From positions 8,509,814-8,573,813 of the forward strand of contig NC_061138.1 in NCBI RefSeq assembly GCF_905220365.1: a DNA stretch of 64,000 nt, given 5' to 3'. This stretch comes from Vanessa cardui (lineage: Eukaryota > Arthropoda > Insecta > Lepidoptera > Nymphalidae). The translations under genes and the position numbers were made by a program. The notes beneath the pieces are model-generated. The model had not been told where the DNA came from. It saw nothing but the letters and a program-made list of their open reading frames with translations, and did not search any database. Positions 24,301-33,989 of this stretch are shown here, in pieces; within the stretch, counting starts at the first letter, position 1; each line of letters begins with the position of its first letter.

Positions 24301-27300
24301 ATCCCGGCCAATCAGGAGCGTTTTGTGTCACGTGACAAACGTTTGAAAAAAAATGCATTTTTATTTATTGATTTTTGAATAAATTAAGTATTATTTTCAA
24401 GTTTCGTTAGCAAATAACCATTTTTAAACTCATAGTATACACTGATTACAATAATTCACAATTTATTTTTCGCATTGTCAATTAGCCTAGTTACCAATAA
24501 GTTTATCAATAAGTAACATTAACCCGAATTAAACTTACCTGTCGATCCACATTTCCTTGCTGCTCTCAATAGTGTTGTACTCGTATTGCACGCGCGTCCA
24601 CTCGCCGGCGTCGTTAATGCTCAAGGTTTCGTCGAGCGTGGTCACGCTGCCGCGTCTGTAGGGAGAGCCGCGCACACTGTCGCCTAGCAACGCCGGTTCG
24701 AAGGAGCTAGTGTTTGAACCTTCTTTTTTCGTTCTATGAATGTTGAAGATACAGGTTATACATATATCCATATATAGTACGACACAACTTAGATGTATCA
24801 TCGGCAAAATTCGTAAAACCGATCACATCCGAATTGAGTACGCCATCCCAAATTATCAATATTTATTTCTCATGTGAATATGAGCTTTGCACAAACGTAA
24901 TAACTTGTAATATCATATGACCTAATATATTCGTCAATTTGACGCGTCGATTTACATGCACTCGCTTTCTCTGACGCGGGAATCTATAGCGACGAATAGC
25001 GTCGAATGGCGCGATAGGGAGCTTTTTCTATTGGTTGTGTAAATCGGCAGTAATCGGTTTTATTTTCATTCCATTGCATTTTCCGATGCTACATCTAATT
25101 TGTGTCGTACTATACATGAAACTTTTTTTTAATTATGATGTATTATTTTAATCATTCCTTTTTGCTTCAATGAGTCACCAATCTAGGGAATGAAGTTATT
25201 ATGTTCCTTGTGCCCGTAGTAACCCTGGTTCTCTCACCATTCAAATTGGAACACAACAATACAAAGCATTACTGGTTGACTGTAAAATATATGATGAGTG
25301 TGGTATCTACCCAGGTTGGTTTCCAAAAATCCGTACTACCAAGTAATGTAAAGATATAAAGCAGATTTTTCAATTTTTTGTTTGGTTTTTTATGTGAGTT
25401 GCTTTATAGATATCCTCATAATATCTCAAAACATTTTAAGATGACTACGACTTCAGACCAATACATAATAATAGTATAAAATAACTGGATTTACAATTTG
25501 TAAAATCATTTTAAATGATTCCATGCAACTAATACAAACATACTTGCAATAGGCTACATTATGAAAAAATAACTTTGAACCCATTCATGTAATACTTACG
25601 ATCCACCATTTTTCTCGCTGTATATCATCTCAAATTGCTCCGGTGTTACACTATGAGTTGAATTTCCACTGCCATAATGATTCTCTGAAGCTGTACAAGG
25701 GAGAGGCTTGTTTTCGAAAGTCTGTTCTAATGTTGACTGACCACTGAACAACTTATCACCTGGTATTTGTAGATCAAGAGCTTTGCCCTCAGATGTTGGA
25801 CTTGTCAATGAATTCAAACTTACTAACGCAGCATCATACAACTTTTGAAAGTTTAACTTTTCTGTTTCTAAAGCTATTATTTTTTGTTTAAGCAACTCTA
25901 TCTCTTCAGCCTGAATTAAAAGCTGTAAATATTAATTTTATTTTGTTAATAGATAAATGATATTGAGAATATATTTTTTTTAATACTTGTAATAACATTT
26001 AATAGTTGCATTAAATGCAACATAGTTAGATAGAACACTGACCAGTGATTTAGCAAAACCATTCAATGGTTATTTATACAAAAAAAAAAATTGAATATAA
26101 TTTAATTTTAAGTTTTGGTTGTATGGAAGGTTATCGGAACACAACTTGCAGCCAGGCACTAAAACTGGACTAAGCCAAATAATACTTTATAATACTTATT
26201 CTTATGTCTTTATATTATGACATGATGAAGACAAAAAAATGTTTTATCACTAAAGAGTTAAGATATGATAAAAATAATACAATTATTATAAAAGGGAGTG
26301 TTTGGATGGATGGATAGATGATTGTTACTCAATCAAGTCAGAACAGATTTCAATGAAAATTGGCTCACAGATTTAATTTAGAATACAAAGGTTACTTTTT
26401 ATCCCTAGCCCCGACAAAAGATATGAGAAGCTAGACAAAAACTAGTAATTTATGAATGTAAAAGTTCATTTATAAATTATCATTTGTTATTATTTAAACA
26501 GAGTTGTTAGTAAATAGAAAATGAATGTTAATCACCTCATGATTCCATTCAGAGTCATGGTCTAATGATGTTTGACAACTAACACATACATTGCCTTCGT
26601 CAAAATCAGTTTGACACTCCATTTCTGTTAATGATATACTTGTATTCATAGCCGAGTCCTCCTTTGCTACATTGAGATTAGTAGTGCTTCCTCTAAATAA
26701 GGATATCAAACTAGAGGGTCTCGGCATGTTTAAGCCAACATCATCCCAATCTTCAAATTCCTAAAATTAAAGTATTTCATTAAAATTATACACTAATTGA
26801 ATACATATTACATGCTGCTAACCAAACTAAACTGTAAACTGATACAGGTTTACTGAATGCTTAGTGGAAGCTTTAAATTATTTTTATTCTTATAATTTAA
26901 AATACTTTGTAATAAGTTACCTGATCTGGATTTTCATCTGAGAAAGTAATGCTCGTCAACTTGTAATTTTGAAGCAATAGGTACTCATTTATGAGAAAAT
27001 TCAGAGCTCTCTTCTCATGTGGTTTTAAAGATCTTTCATTAAAGTTGTCTTTTGTTGTTTTATCTAAAGTTGATTCTCCATCTGCAATACATTATAAATC
27101 AATGGCTAAGAATTATAATTCATGAACACTCGTTAGAAAATATAATTTGTATTACCTGCAAATTGAGTGAGATTTGCTCTCAATGCATTAATAGTTTCGC
27201 GAGCTTTTCGAAGTTCAAACTCGAGCACTGCAACATCTCCACCACTTCCTCCGCGATCGCCACCTCCATCTTCAGAATATCTTGCTGTGTCTAGAGAGTC

Positions 27301-27638
27301 CAATGTAGCTTGACTTGGTGTACGGTCTATAGAATATAAGTTATCAATATATAGATTCCTTTTTTTCAATATTACTTGAGTTTTAATTTTTGATGGTAAA
27401 ATGAATACATACGCATAGAACTAATATCTGTCGCTCGTGATACATGTTGCTCGAAATTGCCAGGATTAGAAAAGAATTCTCTTAGTTGAGGTAATTCTTT
27501 GCCACTCTCTACAAGTTCCGTATGAAGTTCCAAAGCAGATAAAAAGAAATTGTCTTTTAACAATTTTGTCGCTATATCTTCATATGTGAGATGTAATGTC
27601 GTGAAAGAACTCTCTTCTGCATCCTTATATGGATTCAT
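12376..27638 (-). CDS. RELCH: RELCH homologue (RAB11-binding LisH and HEAT-repeat protein), at least 16 coding exons
   Basis: Exons, minus strand: 27638-27413, 27326-27156, 27081-26921, 26760-26536, 25910-25600, 24733-24539, 23759-23597, 22601-22436, 21514-21143, 20656-20308, 19801-19517, 16666-16548, 15989-15833, 14846-14653, 13995-13869, 12601-12376. All splice phases agree, giving about 1,148 aa (human RELCH is roughly 1,216). The N-terminus has a LisH motif (about residues 15-45) and the family signature LREFFSNPGNFE, then a coiled-coil segment (AVLEFELRKARETINALRAN), the EFEDWDDVGLN block, and HEAT repeats to a basic C-terminus (NIFKKKT). In mammals RELCH joins RAB11 on recycling endosomes to OSBP at the trans-Golgi for cholesterol transfer; the same role here is inference. 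The donor after 13869 (GTCAAT) is weak, and about 25-35 residues seem missing between the exons ending 14653 and starting 13995; a 33-nt candidate exon lies at 14076-14044. Exons 8, 13, 14 and 15 (at 13995) are strikingly GC-rich. Confidence 0.9.
12683..13131. mobile_element. MITE with TIR AATAGGCTATTTGAC, copy 1 (449 bp)
   Basis: Perfect 15-bp inverted termini at 12683-12697 and 13117-13131, consistent with TA target duplication (TA/GGCTATTTGAC). The body contains AACGTTTGAAAAAATGCAT-type words, CGTCACGTGACA and an ATATGGCGCTGCAATG segment. An inverted relative with the same termini lies at 24040-24489, and a decayed one follows at 13235. Confidence 0.85.
13235..13781. mobile_element. Decayed MITE of the same family, interrupted by a SINE fragment
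   Basis: The body matches copy 1 (TGCGAAGAATAAAGTGTC, CGTTTGTCACGTGACACC, GCGCCATATTGTC). A tRNA-like SINE head lies at about 13668-13735 (TGGTCGAGTGGTTAAAACGCG, GCAGGTTCAAAACC). The terminal AAAAACCAGTCAAATAGCC resumes at 13757-13775, so the SINE probably inserted near the 3' end of the MITE. Confidence 0.65.
13999..14155. repeat. Two-copy tandem duplication, unit about 78 bp
   Basis: ACACCGCTGTATAAAGCGCC...CCCCTTCGAGTGTTGTATCG occurs at about 13999-14077 and again at about 14078-14155 with small length differences (GACCGCAG against GCAG; five against seven C). It abuts the RELCH exon that starts at 13995. Confidence 0.75.
14044..14076 (-). CDS. Candidate 33-nt microexon of RELCH
   Basis: An acceptor GGTAG and a strong donor GTAAGT bound 33 nt that keep the required phase 1 to phase 1. 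With the next exon they read DTTLEGAVSALC, which aligns loosely to the vertebrate DIATHLFEAYSALSC. The acceptor lacks a pyrimidine tract, and the segment lies inside a tandem duplication (about 13999-14155), so it may be chance. Confidence 0.28.
14165..14420. repeat. Degenerate 3' tail of an interspersed element, probably LINE-like
   Basis: The words GGAAAGCATGAAAAGCCGTC, TGCACCTGTGTTTGCAGACA and CACTTCTGCACTATC resemble the 3' end of a widespread lepidopteran element that I recall as RTE-like. It is degraded and has no open frame. The class is recognised by pattern only. Confidence 0.4.
15090..15238. repeat. Interspersed repeat fragment (CCCGACGCAAAAAGAGGGGTG type)
   Basis: Contains CCCCGACGCAAAAAGAGGGG, a (GTCT)n/(AGAC)n inverted microsatellite at about 15128-15160, and CCCGAACGAATGAACCGATTTC. 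This is a motif set that I recognise as recurrent in arthropod genomes. It is followed directly by the TIR element at 15239. Confidence 0.5.
15239..15767. mobile_element. TIR DNA transposon derivative, 529 bp, termini of about 60 bp
   Basis: The left end, TATAGTCTCTTCGCGTTAAG onward (15239-15310), is inverted at the right end (15705-15767, CTTAACGCGAACAGACTATA) with few mismatches, including the shared GACCAATCAAATCTTTT segment. The termini suit a TA target site. Inside, 15439-15576 is a short coding-like remnant. It lies in the RELCH intron before the exon at 14846. Confidence 0.75.
15439..15576 (+). pseudogene. Remnant of a transposon ORF (C-terminal end) inside the TIR element
   Basis: 45 codons plus a stop, with a CxxC pair (CEKCCDHVLREEIAKW) and an acidic-serine tail. 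In-frame stops lie directly upstream, so it is a fragment. The look of a real protein C-terminus inside a TIR element suggests a deleted transposase or accessory protein. No family could be assigned. Confidence 0.35.
16085..16222. repeat. Palindromic interspersed repeat
   Basis: AAATAAAACTAGTTATAACG...AATCGCGTATATT is mirrored by AATATATGCGATTCAAATCC...ACTAGTTTTATTT, with about 39-bp arms around a core GTGACCACGAACGCTGTAAAGTGC. A related copy on the other strand is at 23316-23412. Confidence 0.75.
16807..18867 (+). mobile_element. Helitron, internally deleted, about 2.06 kb
   Basis: The 5' end is TCTTAATATATAAAAATCC (TC start at 16807). The 3' end is GCAACGCGTGGCCGGGTCTG with terminal CTAG at 18864-18867, the usual CTRR end preceded by a GC-rich potential hairpin. 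It sits between a host A and T, the usual Helitron target. It encodes only the degraded N-terminal Helitron domain; the Rep nuclease and helicase regions are absent. It lies antisense to RELCH in the intron between the exons 19801-19517 and 16666-16548. Confidence 0.85.
17332..18707 (+). pseudogene. Helitron replicase N-terminal region (Helitron_like_N), broken
   Basis: Three consecutive open pieces: 17332-17604 (charged, MPPKKSN start, Arg/Glu-rich repeats), about 17640-18467 (CKHCQALKFRNESPGMCCASGK zinc-knuckle-like region, then SCFQMTSFGA) and 18496-18708 (MNYYAHRLMIR to GNMALQ). Frames change near 17604-17640 and 18460-18496; the second break coincides with a duplicated TAATGGTAAT. The normal protein would continue into Rep HUH nuclease and SF1 helicase domains, which are missing. 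It can only have moved by enzymes supplied elsewhere. Confidence 0.85.
18878..18930 (-). repeat. Probable family A SINE fragment beside the Helitron end
   Basis: TTCCACTGCTGGATCTCGGCC resembles the CCCACTGCTGGGCTAAAGGCC segment of family A in reverse orientation. Short and degraded. Confidence 0.35.
19165..19385 (+). repeat. Interspersed repeat family C, near full length
   Basis: GGCGGACGAGCATACGAGCC, CACCTGATGGTAAGTGGTCACC, CCCATAGACAATGACGCTGTAAG, CACCAACCTTGGGAACTAAG and TGTCCCTTGTGCCTGTAGTTAC. The same string of blocks recurs at 25165-25350, 34540-34725 (inverted), 40296-40465 (inverted), 46290-46400 (inverted) and 51830-52052, and defines a dispersed non-autonomous family. The class (SINE or LINE tail) is not settled from the sequence. 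Confidence 0.75.
20955..21118. mobile_element. Short MITE, 164 bp, perfect 16-bp TIR
   Basis: TACAGGGTTATTGGTA (20955-20970) and its exact complement (21103-21118) flank an AT-rich core. It inserted 24 bp downstream of the 5' splice site of the RELCH exon 21514-21143. Confidence 0.7.
21899..21953. repeat. Short inverted repeat
   Basis: CAACATCCGGTTT (21899-21911) and its exact complement (21941-21953) with a 29-base spacer. Possibly the ends of a very small or eroded element; no function is evident. Confidence 0.4.
22058..22370 (+). repeat. tRNA-derived SINE, family A, with perfect target-site duplication
   Basis: Head GAGATGGCCCAGTGGTTAG, B-box-like GGGTTCAAACCC, body as in the copy at 1167, T-rich ACTTT tail. 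It is flanked by a perfect 15-bp direct repeat TTAAAATAAATATGG (22043-22057 and 22371-22385), the footprint of L1-type target-primed insertion, so it is a relatively recent insertion. It lies just downstream (in transcript sense) of the RELCH exon 22601-22436. Confidence 0.93.
22576..23100. repeat. Tandem duplication copying the splice-acceptor edge of RELCH exon 8
   Basis: The unit at 22576-22722 holds the first 26 coding bases of RELCH exon 8 (exon start at 22601, minus), its CAG acceptor, and about 120 bp of intron (GAGCGGGAGCGGTCGAACG, AAAATGGAGGAAGCTAGT). It is repeated at 22723-23100, where the family B SINE at 22771-23010 splits it. The copy therefore contains a second acceptor with CAG followed by GTGCTGCCGC at 22748. 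Confidence 0.85.
22771..23010 (+). repeat. tRNA-derived SINE, family B
   Basis: tRNA-like head GACGACCTCCATGGTCGAGTGG with a strong B-box GGTTCGATTCCC, a body with TCTTGGGTCTGGGTGTTTGT and CATTGGGATCAGAGTAATGT, and a TTTATA-repeat tail. The sequence differs from family A. It has inserted into the second copy of the exon-8 duplication (22723-23100). Confidence 0.8.
23316..23412 (-). repeat. Half copy of the palindromic repeat found at 16085
   Basis: One AAATAAAACTAGTTATAACG arm plus the CACTTTACAGCGTTCGTGGTCACGGGTAGA core, in reverse orientation to the core at 16085-16222; the second arm is missing. Confidence 0.7.
24040..24489. mobile_element. MITE with TIR AATAGGCTATTTGAC, copy 2, inverted
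   Basis: Starts AATAGGCTATTTGAC and ends GTCAATTAGCCTA; it is the reverse complement of the 12683-13131 copy along its whole length with few differences. It lies in the RELCH intron between the exons at 24733-24539 and 23759-23597. Copies 1 and 2 are oppositely oriented within one transcription unit. Confidence 0.85.
25165..25350 (+). repeat. Interspersed repeat family C, 3' part
   Basis: Contains GAATGAAGTTATTATGTTCC, CTTGTGCCCGTAGTAACCCTGG and the 3' AAATCCGTACTACCAAGTAATG. It lies in the RELCH intron between the exons at 25910-25600 and 24733-24539. Confidence 0.65.
26290..26450. repeat. Degenerate interspersed repeat
   Basis: GGGAGTGTTTGGATGGATGG, GAACAGATTTCAATGAAAATTGG and TTATCCCTAGCCCCGAC resemble a common arthropod repeat core (gggagtg...aaccgatttgatgaaa...). 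It lies in an intron of RELCH. Confidence 0.4.
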
Positions 27639-28638
27639 TTTCACGTTACTTTATATTAAAACATGACAAATACAAAAATATTAGTTATAGGATTTCTTGA
27701 GGTAATCACATTCTCACTTATGTTTATATTTTTGATAATTATTTGGTTTCCACAGTGAAAATTGAAGAATGAGCACTCTGTCGCACTGACGAAAATTTGA
27801 CATTGACTTTCTACATTTGTCAATTTGACAGTATAACCAGTGTTTCAAACAATTTTAAGAAAGTGATATACTGAGTGAAAACTAGAGTTTACTGAACGAA
27901 ACTGACGTTGTCTGCCTTATACAAATTAATAAAATCTTCTCCAATAAGCCCCATTTTGTTTTATGTTGTTATTGTTTATTTTAGTTGAGGAACATAAAAA
28001 ATGGTCTCATATATTTTTCAAAATACAATTATAGCATATACAATATGTAAACAAGTGAAAATAATTTTACGAAAGTTATTTTGCCGTTAGGCAAATCTTA
28101 TTAAATAATACTTTCATTTAAATTATATTTTTGAAAACATATCATATAACAAATATAACAATTGCGAAATTATTTTCAATGAACTTTATTCGTTTTATTG
28201 ACGACATAATATCTATACTATCAAAATGTAGTCACCATGAAATTTTATAAAGTCTAGACTTTAAGCTGAATCGGCTTAAAATATATATTGCGAACTGAAG
28301 CAAACATAATAACGGTCAATCTATAACAAACAATATGCCAACGTGTAAACAGTGCTCATATTGAGAACCCGACGTGTACGGACTGGCTTTACAATTATAA
28401 AAATAAACGTAATACTTTATAGCACTCTGTGTCTGTTTTGAACAGATAATTCATAAAAGACATTCGTTTTGAATTTCGATGGTACACTGGATATTTGTTA
28501 TTAATTTTCTACTTTGAAGTTTGAATAACAACAATTATAAAAAAAATTGGTACTTAATTAAGACTTCCTAACCTTTGTCATATAATGTAACTGTAACCGT
28601 TATTTCGAACCTAATCAATATACAGTACAATTTTTAAA
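27639..28638. promoter_or_regulatory. Divergent promoter region between RELCH and CEP135
   Basis: 1.0 kb between the two start codons, AT-rich, without repeats that I recognise. Because both genes point outward, both promoters must lie here. No TATA box or CpG island stands out. Confidence 0.45.
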
Positions 28639-31600
28639 ATGGGTGAAGCATACTTTAACTTAAAAATGAAACTTGAAGAACTTGGATATAATAGCTCTTT
28701 GCCCGTAGAAGCAGTACCATTAGTAGAGTGTATACTTGCTGATTTATTGCAAACAACGCGTAGCCTACAGCATTATATGGATCTTTCTAAGGAGGCTCTT
28801 ATGCAAAGAGAGGAACTGATGAAGGAAGCGGAACCTTATAAATGTGATAATATTAAACTAATACAAGAAAATAACAAGCTACATAAAGATATCATACTTT
28901 TAAAGGAAGAAAATCTAAAGTTAAGTAAAGATAGCAAAAGAAAACTTAAATCACTTGGTGAAGAACTTACAAAAAAAGAAACATTAATTAGTAAATTACA
29001 ACATGATTTAAGAGATTTAAGTTTAAGGGGTCTTTGTGCGGAAACTCAGAGCAGTCGTAATAGAATGAGAAGGAAAGATGGAGGTGATTGTTTTACATCC
29101 AAAAGCTGCATGTGTAATGAAAAAACCACTTCTGCTGATGCAGAGGTTTTAGGATTGAACAAATCTATTCAGTCTTTGTTAGAAAAAAATAATGAATATA
29201 GTGATGAAATATTGTTTCTGAAGACTCAAATTGAGCATAGGGAAAATGAAATTGTTAGGTTAAAAATTCTTCTAGAAGGAGGTAGACCCATAGCAGCTAT
29301 TAACAAAGATTATAACTCATACAAACCAGATGTGAAAATAGAAAAATTAATAAGGGAAATAAAGGAACTTCAGAAAGCAAACGAGAATATGAAAAAGGAA
29401 ATGGAGAAAAGTTTAGAAAAGCAGCATGAAGCCATGCTTCGTGCTTTATCTTTGGCAGATAAGAACAGAAACTTACAAGAAGAATTAAAAAAAGTTGATA
29501 AATTAGCATTAAAAGTTGAAGAGGATTGTAATAAAAGATTAGCATCTTTGATGAACGAGATCAATTTCATGCAAACAAGGATAGAAGGATTGACCATTAA
29601 AAATACAGAATTAGAAAGAGATCTATCACAAAGGTATTACAAAAGTAGCTCATCACAAGTTCAGGAATCTTTAATAATAGCATTAAAAGAAAAGGATGCT
29701 CTACAAAAAGAAATAAAAGACCTTGTCGAACTCAATAAGAGCTTGCAGGACAAAATATTTTCTCTATCTGAAGTCAATAATAATTTTAATGCAAGGCTTA
29801 AAGTTAACAATGATAGTCCTAATTGTATTGTTAAAGATGAATTAAAAAAACTTTTTGAAGATGAAAGAAGAAATTATGAGACATATATTAATAATATACA
29901 GCAAAAGTTAACAGAAGCAATGAATCTTTTTAGTAAAAAAGTTGATCACGGTGATGATTTTAACTCAAAGACAAATATTTCATCTGATAAAATTTTTATA
30001 AAAGATTTGCATACTAAATTATGTGAGAGTGAACAAAAAATTCTAATGTTGAGAAAAGAAAATGACGATTTGAAAAGTAAAGCAAATAATAAAGAAGACT
30101 TTAATAAAAATAGTTACCAAGATATTATAAGTCATTTGAATGTAGAAAATTCTGAATTATCAAGGGAGAATATTTCACTTAGTCAACAGTTAAGTCAGTA
30201 TAAAGCATTAAATCTAGCGTCAAATGGTAGAGGTGATGGCCACAGACAAGATGTGGTTCGACTTAAAGTTCAAATAGATGATATGACAAAGGAAATAGAA
30301 ATATTAAAAAAAGATAAGCAAGAATATAACTTACGATATAAAGAAGCGGTAGATTTGGTAGATAAGTTGAAAAGAGATTTAGCATATAAGCAGAAGGAGT
30401 TGGAAAACTTAGAGGAAGAAAATTGTTCTTATAGAATGACTAATAGAACTGGAAAAGTATCTGCTGATCAGTTAAAAGAAGAGTGTAATTTTTTAAGAGA
30501 ACAAATCAAGAAAATGCAAACGGATGTTATTAAAGAAAAGACATTAGCTAATCAAATTAAAAACATCCAACTTGAAACAGAAAGAAGTAGTACTGAAATA
30601 CAACATGAATTATTATCTGCTCAAAAAAAACTCAGTCTATCTAAGGATACAATTGATGTGTTAGAAAAAAAAATTCAGGAACTACAGTCTGAAAATATAA
30701 AGTTAAAAACAGAAAAATCTAATCTGATAGATAATATTAAAATAATGGACACTGATCGTGATAAATTGGTAATAGATCTGGACCAGAAAACTGAAAATGT
30801 TAGTGTTTTGGAGCAGAAAGTTAAATCACAATCATATGAAATTAGCAAGTTAGAAAATGAAATATCTGAACTTAAAAGAAAACTTAATTTGAATAAAGTT
30901 AATGAACACAAAGTAGTGGATTATGAGTCACAAATAAGTTTTTTAAATGGAGAAGTACTAAGAATGTCTCAACAATATGACACAGCTATTATGGAAAATA
31001 AACGTTTGCAAAATAGTTTAGGAGATGTTAATGGTGTTTTAAAACTCACAAAAATTGAATTAGAAAAGTCAAAAAAAGATGTTGATGGATTAAAGCAACA
31101 ATTACAGCATTATGTGACAGAAATTAGAAGAATAGAAGATCTACTCTCCCAGAAAGAAGCTGAAAGGTCTGATATGTTAGAACATTTTGCGAGTCTATCT
31201 GTGGAAGCAAATATATTGGAAAATAATAATCATTCTTTAGAAAGTGAATCTGCTTCAAAAACACTTCAGTTGCAAACATACATTAATAAAATACAAAGCT
31301 TAGAAGAAAAACTTGTTGAAAAAGAAAATATAATTGATAGTCAATCAGCTAGAATAGCTTCAATGACTTGTAAAATTAATACATTAAATAATGAAATTAA
31401 ATTAATAACAGAAGAGAAAACTATTTTAGAGCAAAATGTATCATATCTTAAACAGATGTGCAACAATTTACAATTGACTCAAAAAAACAGTACTTCAAGT
31501 TTGAATGATAGTAATACAGAATTAAAACTATATGAGAATAGAATAAAAAATCTTTCAAATGTTAAAGCTAAGTTGGAATCTGAGAAAGAAACATTAAGAG

Positions 31601-31965
31601 ATAACTTAATGACTACAGAAAAACTTTTATCAAATGCAAGAAAAGAAATTGTTGATCTGAAATTGGCATTACAAGATGCTACAAGTGAAACTAAATCATT
31701 GCATGAACGTGTATGTAGACTTACTACCACAGAATCAGATATAGAAGAGGTATATATATTATTGCTTATTAAGTAACATATGTTCCATCATAATTAATAA
31801 ATCATAACATTTTATTTTCAGAATGTTGTGTCTACAGAACAATTAGATCTGCCACTGAGGTTAGAAGAACCAATTCATGAATTGAGCAATGAAGATGAGG
31901 AGAGTGACAGATATAATCTTGCACATAAAAGCTACACAAAGTACTCGCATAGCAGTACTCTATAA
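28639..31965 (+). CDS. Cep135: Centrosomal protein CEP135 / Bld10 homologue, two coding exons
   Basis: Exons 28639-31749 and 31822-31965, joined through GAG/GTATAT and TTTTCAG/AAT in phase 0, give 1,084 aa, close to Drosophila Bld10 and human CEP135. The N-terminus LEELGYNSSLPVEAVPLVEC followed by ILADLLQTTRSL matches the conserved CEP135 opening (LDQLGYRQTLTVECLPLVEK in human), and QIEHRENEIVRLKILLEGGR matches a second family block. Nearly all the rest is heptad-rich coiled coil; the last 48 residues are acidic then Ser/Tyr-rich. The protein is a structural component of the centriole cartwheel and wall and interacts with SAS-6 and CPAP in other animals. The start is chosen because the conserved block begins at residue 12. 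A poly(A) signal AATAAA lies at 32115-32120. Codon use is strongly AT-biased. Confidence 0.93.
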
Positions 31966-33553
31966 AATATTTATTGTGTATGAAATATAATTAAAAATAT
32001 AAGTTATGCAGGTATTGTTTACATAATTATAAAATAATAATATAAAACATAATATAATTATAGAGTGAAATATAGGCTTGTTAATTAGCTAAGCTGCACT
32101 TAGATTATTAAATTAATAAAATGAATTTACATTAGATTTAATAATTTATATATTTTTTGTATAGAATGTAATTAAAAATTGAATTATATTAAATAACTTT
32201 GGATAATTTAACAATAAAATGATAAGTTATAAATAAGGCTAACTTTAACTTACACATTTTTACAGGTCAATTAATAATTTATTTTTTGTAAATAAGAACA
32301 ATTTTTTTATATATGAAAACCAATTTTTATTTTCCTTTTATATTGAAAAACTTATACATTTCAATAATACATATAAAATTTAAGAACTACATCATTTACA
32401 CAGAGTTTCAGCTACTTTTATATATTTTCTAATATTTAGGTTACTATCTCAATATCTAAATTGAGTTAATCATTTTTTTTTGAATGTACACTTTATTTGT
32501 TATTTTTATGGAGTTTAACACATCAAACCAAGTTATTTGTTGAGATGTAAAATTATGGGAACAAATTACATGTTTTTATAAGTATCCAGCCAAGTGAATA
32601 AAATGAAATAAATTATCTGAACTGTATTCTCAAATGAAAGGAAATCTTGGACATGGAAGTGCCCTATAAATGGGTATCTTATACTTATTATTCTTGATAA
32701 GTACAATATAAATCTATAAAAAAGGACATGATCATTTAAATAAAATACACCAGAAATATACAGAAAGATGTCTTTGCCAATTGTAATAATTTTGACTAAT
32801 ATTTACAAATATGAATACATTTTGAAAAAGTCATTGCACTATTTTTAAAGCTATAATAATTTACTATCACAAAAAATGTGCATTTTTTTTTTCAAACAAT
32901 ATCGGTGGGGACTTTCTAACACTAATTACTGACAACATTTAACTCAAATTAACAATCTTTATGTTTTTCTTTTACAACTGTTACTAAATATTAATAATGG
33001 TTGTTTATGCTTCGATGAATCTTTGTTAAGTAAAAATTTACATTGTCATAAGCATTTAATTATGAATAATATTTTAGACATTTTTTTAATTGTTATGGAA
33101 TGCATATTACAATTATATCTATGAACGTTATCAAAAGCACTTTGTCAATTTTCAGTCAAGTTTTTAAATAATTAAGTATTTACAAAGTGATATTCAAACT
33201 GAAATCTACGTAAATAGTTGTATCAAATGTTTGTTTGCCATATTTTTCATTATACTATAAGATTATACACTACAAAACATGGATGGTTTACAATCTTTAC
33301 AAAGTCCTTTATAATAAGGGTGATTATATCTACAGTATGCAAATAAAAAATCCTCAAAGAATGAAAACAAATATCACTACTAATAGCGAGCACAAAGTGT
33401 ACACTAATGAGTATTTTTATATTTATGATGCAAACATATTAAGAAACTATGTGAAATTCAGCACCATTTCTTAAGATATTTTCACCTTATCATACAATAT
33501 TATAATTGACATAGCTATAGCTTTGAACTTACTTGTTCAAATTATTGTTGAAC
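31966..33553. other. AT-rich 3' regions of CEP135 and TMEM170 (convergent)
   Basis: The two genes converge here. Apart from AATAAA at 32115-32120 (CEP135, plus) and TTTATT at 33554-33559 (TMEM170, minus), I see nothing but AT-rich sequence. Open frames at 33235-33474 are chance. Confidence 0.5.
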
Positions 33554-33590
33554 TTTATTGTATAAAATGTAGTGATATAGTTTTTGACTA

Positions 33591-33989
33591 TTACAAGGTA
33601 GCTAAAATTCTTGTAAATCCAATACCAGCTCCCAGTATAGTCTGTCCTATACCCCATATCATTGCATGTATTGGAGGCATGGCTAAATTTGCGGCTCGGT
33701 AAATAAACGCGATAGCAGCGCTGGTAGCTACACCTGATGTAACTGGACTCACCACACCCATCACTATTAACAACACAGGAAAAAACTTCCCATATTTGTG
33801 CTTTCTTAGAGTTCCAAAAGCGACAAGTGCTGCACAAGTATGAACAAAGGCAGACGAGCACAGTGACCACAAAAACACGGGATACCACATTTCACCAAAA
33901 GTATCTAACGGATCCCCTGGAGTCAGTCTCAATATATCCACAAATGAATCAAACTCTGATACTCGGAATTCCGACAACATGTCATACAT
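33591..33989 (-). CDS. TMEM170A: TMEM170-family membrane protein, single coding exon
   Basis: 132 aa. The family core is clear: GEMWYPVFLWSLCSSAF, LRKHKYGKFFPVLLIVMGVV, SPVTSGVATSAAIAFIYRAA and the C-terminal GFTRILATL. Three membrane segments at about 36-60, 71-99 and 106-128. The length equals that of TMEM170A/B (about 132-144 aa). TMEM170A in human cells promotes ER sheet and nuclear-envelope structure; the same role is inferred. No intron interrupts the frame. The first ATG at 33989 was chosen; a second in-frame Met follows three codons later. The N-terminal 30 residues are acidic and cytosolic or lumenal. A poly(A) signal on minus is at 33559-33554. Confidence 0.92.
   Translation of the reverse strand: MYDMLSEFRVSEFDSFVDILRLTPGDPLDTFGEMWYPVFLWSLCSSAFVHTCAALVAFGTLRKHKYGKFFPVLLIVMGVVSPVTSGVATSAAIAFIYRAANLAMPPIHAMIWGIGQTILGAGIGFTRILATL

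Noticed and set aside
28639..31749. Consideration that the coiled coil is myosin, golgin or kinesin-like
   Set aside because: General coiled-coil similarity only; the N-terminal LEELGY...PLVEC block and the REN-EIVRL block point specifically to CEP135/Bld10.
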